From Thermoleophilia bacterium (GTDB taxonomy: Bacteria; Actinomycetota; Thermoleophilia; Gaiellales; Gaiellaceae), in NCBI GenBank assembly GCA_025936595.1, contig JAICTB010000014.1, forward strand, positions 1 to 16,570: a stretch of DNA of 16,570 nt, read 5' to 3'. Both the position numbers and the translations under genes were made by a program. Below, piece by piece: positions 13,583 through 16,570 of the stretch; position 1 is the stretch's first letter; every line of letters begins with the position of its first letter. The notes under the pieces were generated by a model, which saw nothing but the letters and a program-made list of their open reading frames with translations, did no database searches and was not told where the DNA came from.

Positions 13583-14426
13583 GCGCCTCCCCTCCGACGT
13601 TGTTCGAGATCAGATACAGGACGGTCTTGAGCTGGAACGGTGTCAGCCCCGGGTGCTTGCTGAGGACGAGCGCTGCGATCGCCGCGATTGCCGGCGTTGC
13701 GAAGCTGTTACCGGTGGCGCGAATCGTCCCGCCGCCGAGCCAGGCGACGTCGACGTCGACACCGCGCGCGAAGAACTCGACGGGTGGATTCGGGTTCGCG
13801 TAGAAGACGAGCGGGTCGGGCTCCTCGTGGCTGCCGACGGAGATCACCGACGAGAAGCGCCACGGGTACGACTCGACCGGCATGTTGTGCGCGGAGGCGA
13901 CCAGGATCGAGCGGTTGAAGTAGGCGGTGTCCGCAAGCTCGTGCAGCGCGTCGCCGAAACGGCGCTTCGTGGTCGAGAGGCTCATGTTGACGATGTCGTA
14001 CCCCTGCTGGACCGCCCATCGAAGGCCGGCGATGAGCACGCTGCCGGAGCCCGAGAACCCCGCGCCGATCACGCGCACCGAATGGATCTCCGCGTCCGGC
14101 GCAAGCGCGCGAACGACGCCGGCGCACGCGGTGCCGTGGCCGCAGAGATCGCCCTCGGTGTCGTCCGCAGCGACCGGGTTCTCGTCCTCGTCGACGGAGA
14201 TGTTGACGGCGCTCTTGATCTCGCCGACGAGTGGGTGGGAGGCCTCGATGCCGCTGTCGAGGATGCAGACGCTGATGCCCGCGCCCGTTGCGCCGCCGAT
14301 CGCCCAGTCGCGATCGACTCGGGCGGGGAGCAGGTTGTCGATCGGGATGCGTCCGGCGGCGTCGCGCGGCAGCGACCAGGCGGGCAGCTCGTCGTCTGCG
14401 GACTCGTGCAGCGCGAAGGAGGTCAT
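13575..14426 (-). CDS. Subtilisin-family (S8) serine protease, cytoplasmic, 283 aa
   Basis: A single-domain subtilase with a full active site: D57 in CILDSGIE, H97 in GHGTACAG, the oxyanion Asn at 181 in ASAHNMP, and S241 in GNSFATP. The segment VNMSLS near 146-151 is also typical. There is no signal peptide or membrane anchor, and only about 45 residues precede the catalytic core (ELPAWSLPRDAAGRIPIDNLLPARVDRDWAI), so it appears to act inside the cell without a classical secretion propeptide. The ATG at 14426 has TAGGCT 7 nt upstream, giving it a transcript of its own; it overlaps the GAF gene. Neighbours suggest regulated cleavage of a cellular partner rather than nutrition. Confidence 0.93.
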   Translation of the reverse strand: MTSFALHESADDELPAWSLPRDAAGRIPIDNLLPARVDRDWAIGGATGAGISVCILDSGIEASHPLVGEIKSAVNISVDEDENPVAADDTEGDLCGHGTACAGVVRALAPDAEIHSVRVIGAGFSGSGSVLIAGLRWAVQQGYDIVNMSLSTTKRRFGDALHELADTAYFNRSILVASAHNMPVESYPWRFSSVISVGSHEEPDPLVFYANPNPPVEFFARGVDVDVAWLGGGTIRATGNSFATPAIAAIAALVLSKHPGLTPFQLKTVLYLISNNVGGEARA

Positions 14427-14433
14427 CGGCGCG

Positions 14434-14439
14434 AGCCTA
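14434..14439 (-). promoter_or_regulatory. Putative -10 element, leaderless S8 protease gene
   Basis: TAGGCT on the minus strand ends 7 nt before the ATG at 14426, in the 42-nt gap after the cyclodeaminase-like gene. It would allow S8-GAF expression independent of the sigma-factor message. Confidence 0.55.
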
Positions 14440-14468
14440 GACCATGGCCGCGGCGGCCGGTCGCTGCG

Positions 14469-14978
14469 TCACAGAGCGAGATCGGCGGTCGCGACGGCCG
14501 CGCGCGCACGCGCGAGGCGCGGGTCGTCCGCGCCGACCCCGAGATTCACCTCGACCAGATGCGCCGCTGCGTGTGCCGCACCCGCGGCGAGCATCGCCGC
14601 AGCGCGAACGTCCGGCGCGTAGTCTCCCGGAACGGTGAGTTCCAGCTCGAGCGCGAGCGCGGCGACGTCGGCGCACGCCTCCGCGACGAGGAGAGGAACG
14701 GCCGCCGCGCGCTCGAGAACGCGGCCGAGCGCGAAGTCACGCCGCTCGTCACCTCCTGCGGTCTCCGTCAGGCGTGCGCGCGCAGCGGTCAGCGCCTCGG
14801 CGTCGTCTGCTGCCGCGTGGGTCAGCCGGTCGCAGAGCGCAACCGCCTGCGCAGCCCGGGCGCCGTCGTTGCCCGCGCGAGCTGCCTCCGCGAGGACCCA
14901 CGCCGCCGCCGAGCCCGCAAGTGCTGCGGCGGGCCCGGCGGCGAGCGTCTCCCCCAGTGCACGAACCGGCAAGGGCAC
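14469..14978 (-). CDS. Cyclodeaminase/cyclohydrolase-fold protein, 169 aa, degenerate motif
   Basis: An all-helical protein resembling the formiminotetrahydrofolate cyclodeaminase/methenyl-THF cyclohydrolase family (FTCD C-terminal/FchA). Matching features are an N-terminal AGPAAALAGSAAAWVLAEAA, where family members have GGGSVAALAGALGAAL, a middle DDAEALTAARARL, then AAAVPLLVAEACADVAALA and the C-terminal APDVRAAAMLAAGAAHAAAHLVEVNLG. The Gly-Gly-Gly-Ser stretch is replaced by AAGP (13-16) and the protein is shorter than the usual ~200, so it may have lost catalysis and kept a folate-binding or structural role. The GTG at 14978 begins 2 nt after the preceding small gene, indicating one operon. 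No other folate gene is nearby. Confidence 0.72.
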   Translation of the reverse strand: MPLPVRALGETLAAGPAAALAGSAAAWVLAEAARAGNDGARAAQAVALCDRLTHAAADDAEALTAARARLTETAGGDERRDFALGRVLERAAAVPLLVAEACADVAALALELELTVPGDYAPDVRAAAMLAAGAAHAAAHLVEVNLGVGADDPRLARARAAVATADLAL

Positions 14979-14980
14979 CC

Positions 14981-15235
14981 TCAGAGGCGGCGCATGCGGG
15001 TTCGCACTTCATCGAGGATCCGAGGAGTCGGACGGATCCCGGATTCCGCGAGAGCCGATTCGAGATCGGCGACGAGCAGACGGCGGAGCTCCGCGTCCTC
15101 CTTTGCCCTCACGAGGAGGTCGTCGAGGCTCTGCCTGACCCGCGGCAGCTCCTGCGCGGCGGCAACCAGACCCATGGGGGCCGGCGGCAGCGCCGCAAGA
15201 AGCTGTGCGAGTTGCTCATGGTCGTAGGTCGTCAC
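14981..15235 (-). CDS. Conserved-looking small helical protein after the sigma factor, 84 aa
   Basis: I cannot name this family. The protein is soluble and mainly helical, with LPPAPMGLVAAAQELPRV in the N-terminal half and then KEDAELRRLLVADLESALAE followed by SGIRPTPRILDEV. That second part resembles the leader-type helix of nitrile-hydratase-like leader peptides (pattern D-x-x-[FL]-R-x-x-L-L-x-D-x-x-x-A-L-A-E-x-G-I), but no core peptide follows: the end is RTRMRRL. Start choice: GTG at 15235 has aggtgat, a match to the anti-Shine-Dalgarno, just upstream; GTG at 15244 would overlap the sigma stop as GTGA. Its place right behind an ECF sigma gene is where soluble anti-sigma factors are often encoded, an alternative role. 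Confidence 0.75.
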   Translation of the reverse strand: MTTYDHEQLAQLLAALPPAPMGLVAAAQELPRVRQSLDDLLVRAKEDAELRRLLVADLESALAESGIRPTPRILDEVRTRMRRL

Positions 15236-15240
15236 TCGAA

Positions 15241-15807
15241 TCACCTGCCTACAGGACGCGTGAGGGGTGCGGAATCTTCCAGCGCCGACTTCAACTTGTC
15301 GAGACACCGGGAGATCCGGCTTGCGATCGTCCCCGGCGGCAGGTCGAGCGCCTCGCCGATCGTCCGGTAGCTCTCGTCCCGCGCGAAGAACCGGTCGAGC
15401 ATCTCGCCGCACATCTCCCCGATCCCCGAGAGTGCCTCACGGACGGCGAGCGCCTGGTCGAGGGTCTCGAGCTGGTCGTCGAAGCCGTCCGGCTCGACGT
15501 CCTCCACCGGCAGCTCCCGGTCGCCCGTGCGCAGGCGGTCCAGGCAGACACGACGCGTGAGCTGTGCGATCCACGGGCGGAGCGCATCCGGGTCGCGCAG
15601 CCGGTCGAGCTGGACGTAGACCTTCGCGAAAACGTCCTGAAACGCGTCCTCGGCGTCGGCCGCGGAGAGCCGGAAGCCCTGGGCGCAGATCGCGTAGACG
15701 TAGCGCGAGAAGCGCTCCACGAGGACGTTCCACGCCTCCTCGTCGCCGCCGCGGCATGCGGTGACGAGCTGTGCGTCGCCGATCGACGTTGAGTCCCTCC
15801 TATCCAT
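15241..15807 (-). CDS. ECF-type RNA polymerase sigma factor, 188 aa
   Basis: A group 4 sigma factor with region 2 at about 22-93 (DEEAWNVLVERFSRYVYAICAQGFRLSAADAEDAFQDVFAKVY, then LRPWIAQLTRRVCLDRLR) and region 4 at about 122-176 (EMCGEMLDRFFARDESYRTIGEALDLPPGTIASRISRCLDKLK). The DAEDAFQDVF core-binding helix and the YRTIGEALDLPPGTIASRI DNA-binding helix-turn-helix are clear. There is no C-terminal extension. ATG at 15807 places region 2 normally; a TACGAT 14 nt upstream could be its -10. No membrane anti-sigma factor is encoded nearby, so control is likely through soluble partners such as the next gene or the protease/GAF pair (inference). Confidence 0.94.
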   Translation of the reverse strand: MDRRDSTSIGDAQLVTACRGGDEEAWNVLVERFSRYVYAICAQGFRLSAADAEDAFQDVFAKVYVQLDRLRDPDALRPWIAQLTRRVCLDRLRTGDRELPVEDVEPDGFDDQLETLDQALAVREALSGIGEMCGEMLDRFFARDESYRTIGEALDLPPGTIASRISRCLDKLKSALEDSAPLTRPVGR

Positions 15808-15852
15808 GTCTCTGCCGAGCGATCGTATCGCGGTCGCGCGGGCGGGTCTCGT

Positions 15853-15882
15853 TTGCGCCGCTGTCCGGCGATTGGTTATCTT
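15853..15882 (+). promoter_or_regulatory. Promoter of the secreted-protein gene
   Basis: TTGCGC (15853-15858), an 18-nt spacer and TATCTT (15877-15882) resemble a housekeeping promoter, about 60 nt before the ATG at 15946. It lies in the 138-bp gap that diverges to the sigma gene. The rest of the gap shows no gene. Confidence 0.4.
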
Positions 15883-15945
15883 CGCCGCGTCAGTGGTTCG
15901 CTGCGGCTGCGGCAACCGAAACATCCGGGGAACAAGGGAGAGAAG

Positions 15946-16404
15946 ATGGGCTATCGGCATCGCGCCTTGGCGCTGCTTGCTGTTGGGATCGCCGCGCTCG
16001 CGGTCGCGGGCTCGGCGTTTGCCTTCGACTGTATTCGCGTCTCGTCGTCGTACCAGGGGCTCGTGCAGTCGACGTCGCACAGCGGACATTGGCTGCTGTT
16101 CGACATGACGAACGTCGGGATCGTGCAGGCCGACCTGCAGCAGGTCGCGCCCACGATCACGCCTGAGCAGGCTGCGTGTGTGAGCGCCGCCTATCAGCAG
16201 ACGAACCTGCCGCTCTACTTCGCGCTTGGCTTCGGGGTCGCGGGCGGCTTCACGAACGGCCCCGGCGTGCTCGCCGCGAACAATCCGAACACGCAGGGCC
16301 AGCTGGGCGACCTGAAGGGCATTGACCATCTCGAGGTGAGCCCGATCGGCAATGCGATCATCGGCGAGTTGATCGGCTGCGGCGCGACCGTCGAGCTCGA
16401 GTAA
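15946..16404 (+). CDS. Secreted protein of unknown function, 152 aa
   Basis: The first 26 residues form a classical signal peptide: basic MGYRHR, hydrophobic ALALLAVGIAALAVAGS, and a likely cleavage site AFA|FDC. There is no lipobox, so a soluble exported product is expected. The mature part (about 126 residues) has three Cys (29, 78, 145), a Gly/Asn/Pro-rich segment (GFGVAGGFTNGPGVLAANNPNTQGQLG) and the end IIGELIGCGATVELE; I do not recognise a family. The ATG at 15946 is set by the ribosome binding site aagggaga (15934-15941) and by the signal peptide; the open frame further upstream lacks support. It is transcribed away from the ECF sigma gene and could be a target of it. Confidence 0.85.
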   Translation: MGYRHRALALLAVGIAALAVAGSAFAFDCIRVSSSYQGLVQSTSHSGHWLLFDMTNVGIVQADLQQVAPTITPEQAACVSAAYQQTNLPLYFALGFGVAGGFTNGPGVLAANNPNTQGQLGDLKGIDHLEVSPIGNAIIGELIGCGATVELE

Positions 16405-16425
16405 CTCATCGTTACCGCAGAGCAC

Positions 16426-16460
16426 GATGGAGGGGTGCCCTGCGCGGGCGCCCCTCCATC
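16426..16460 (+). terminator. Strong hairpin terminator
   Basis: GATGGAGGGGTGCCC (16426-16440) and GGGCGCCCCTCCATC (16446-16460) pair over 15 positions (one T-G) around a TGCGC loop. It sits 21 nt after the secreted-protein stop and before a tRNA gene. No U-run follows. Confidence 0.75.
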
Positions 16461-16494
16461 TGCCGGACGCATCGTTGCTACGGTTGCCACGTCG

Positions 16495-16569
16495 CGGGGC
16501 GTGGCGCAGCCTGGTTAGCGCGCTAGTCTGGGGGACTAGAGGTCCCGAGTTCAAATCTCGGCGCCCCGA
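16495..16569 (+). tRNA. tRNA-Pro (anticodon GGG)
   Basis: A full cloverleaf can be drawn. The acceptor stem cggggcg (16495-16501) pairs with cgccccg (16562-16568); C1-G72 with A73 (16569) are the bacterial tRNA-Pro identity features. The D arm contains GCGCAGCCTGGTTAGCGC. The anticodon stem CTAGT/ACTAG holds the loop CTGGGGG with anticodon GGG, and the T arm is CCGAG-TTCAAAT-CTCGG. CCA is not encoded: the base after A73 is T, and the window ends there. It would be charged by the prolyl-tRNA synthetase encoded at 7333-8994. Confidence 0.97.
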
Positions 16570-16570
16570 T

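Noticed and set aside
13476..15227. 583-residue plus-strand open frame
   Set aside because: Runs antisense through S8, cyclodeaminase-like and small-protein genes; no domain or start signal.

Overview
The window is GC-rich bacterial DNA with the gene order tsf-pyrH-frr-uppS-cdsA-dxr-rseP-ispG-proS, a conserved bacterial housekeeping run. High GC, frequent GTG starts, many apparently leaderless promoters (TANNNT about 6-8 nt before a start codon) and the accessory genes suggest an actinobacterium, perhaps of the Thermoleophilia/Gaiellales type. That taxonomic call is inference from style and gene order; no rRNA marker is present.

Positions 1-426 are odd. They hold, on the minus strand, a second and diverged copy of the 3' half of tsf plus the first codons of a second pyrH, fused head-to-head to the 3' half of tsf on the plus strand. 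The junction near 426 is either a chimeric assembly/amplification join between two related genomes or a real inverted duplication. From 427 to 8994 the plus strand carries EF-Ts (C-terminal half), UMP kinase, ribosome recycling factor, undecaprenyl diphosphate synthase, CDP-diglyceride synthase, DXP reductoisomerase, RseP-type M50 protease, IspG and prolyl-tRNA synthetase. Together these cover translation, pyrimidine supply, MEP-pathway isoprenoids, lipid-carrier and phospholipid synthesis, and envelope proteolysis. A small XRE regulator starts directly after the proS stop. The 280-bp ispG-proS gap holds two identical 24-bp palindrome-containing repeats.

From 9426 to 12884 there is a small leaderless gene of unknown function. 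It is followed by three minus-strand genes: a stand-alone cyclic-nucleotide-binding protein, an MBL-fold hydrolase, and an MFS transporter fused to a C-terminal cyclic-nucleotide-binding domain. Diverging from the transporter is a 57-residue acidic protein with an internal DVxxHVKxGGT duplication.

From 12944 to 15807 five co-oriented minus-strand genes form the most interesting block. In transcription order they are an ECF-type sigma factor, an 84-residue helical protein of unknown function, a cyclodeaminase/cyclohydrolase-fold protein with a degenerate glycine motif, a subtilisin-family (S8) protease without a signal peptide, and a GAF-domain protein. Start/stop overlaps link sigma to the small protein and S8 to GAF; S8 also has its own leaderless-type promoter. 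Diverging from the sigma factor is a secreted protein of unknown function, then a strong hairpin and a tRNA-Pro(GGG) gene at the very end of the window.
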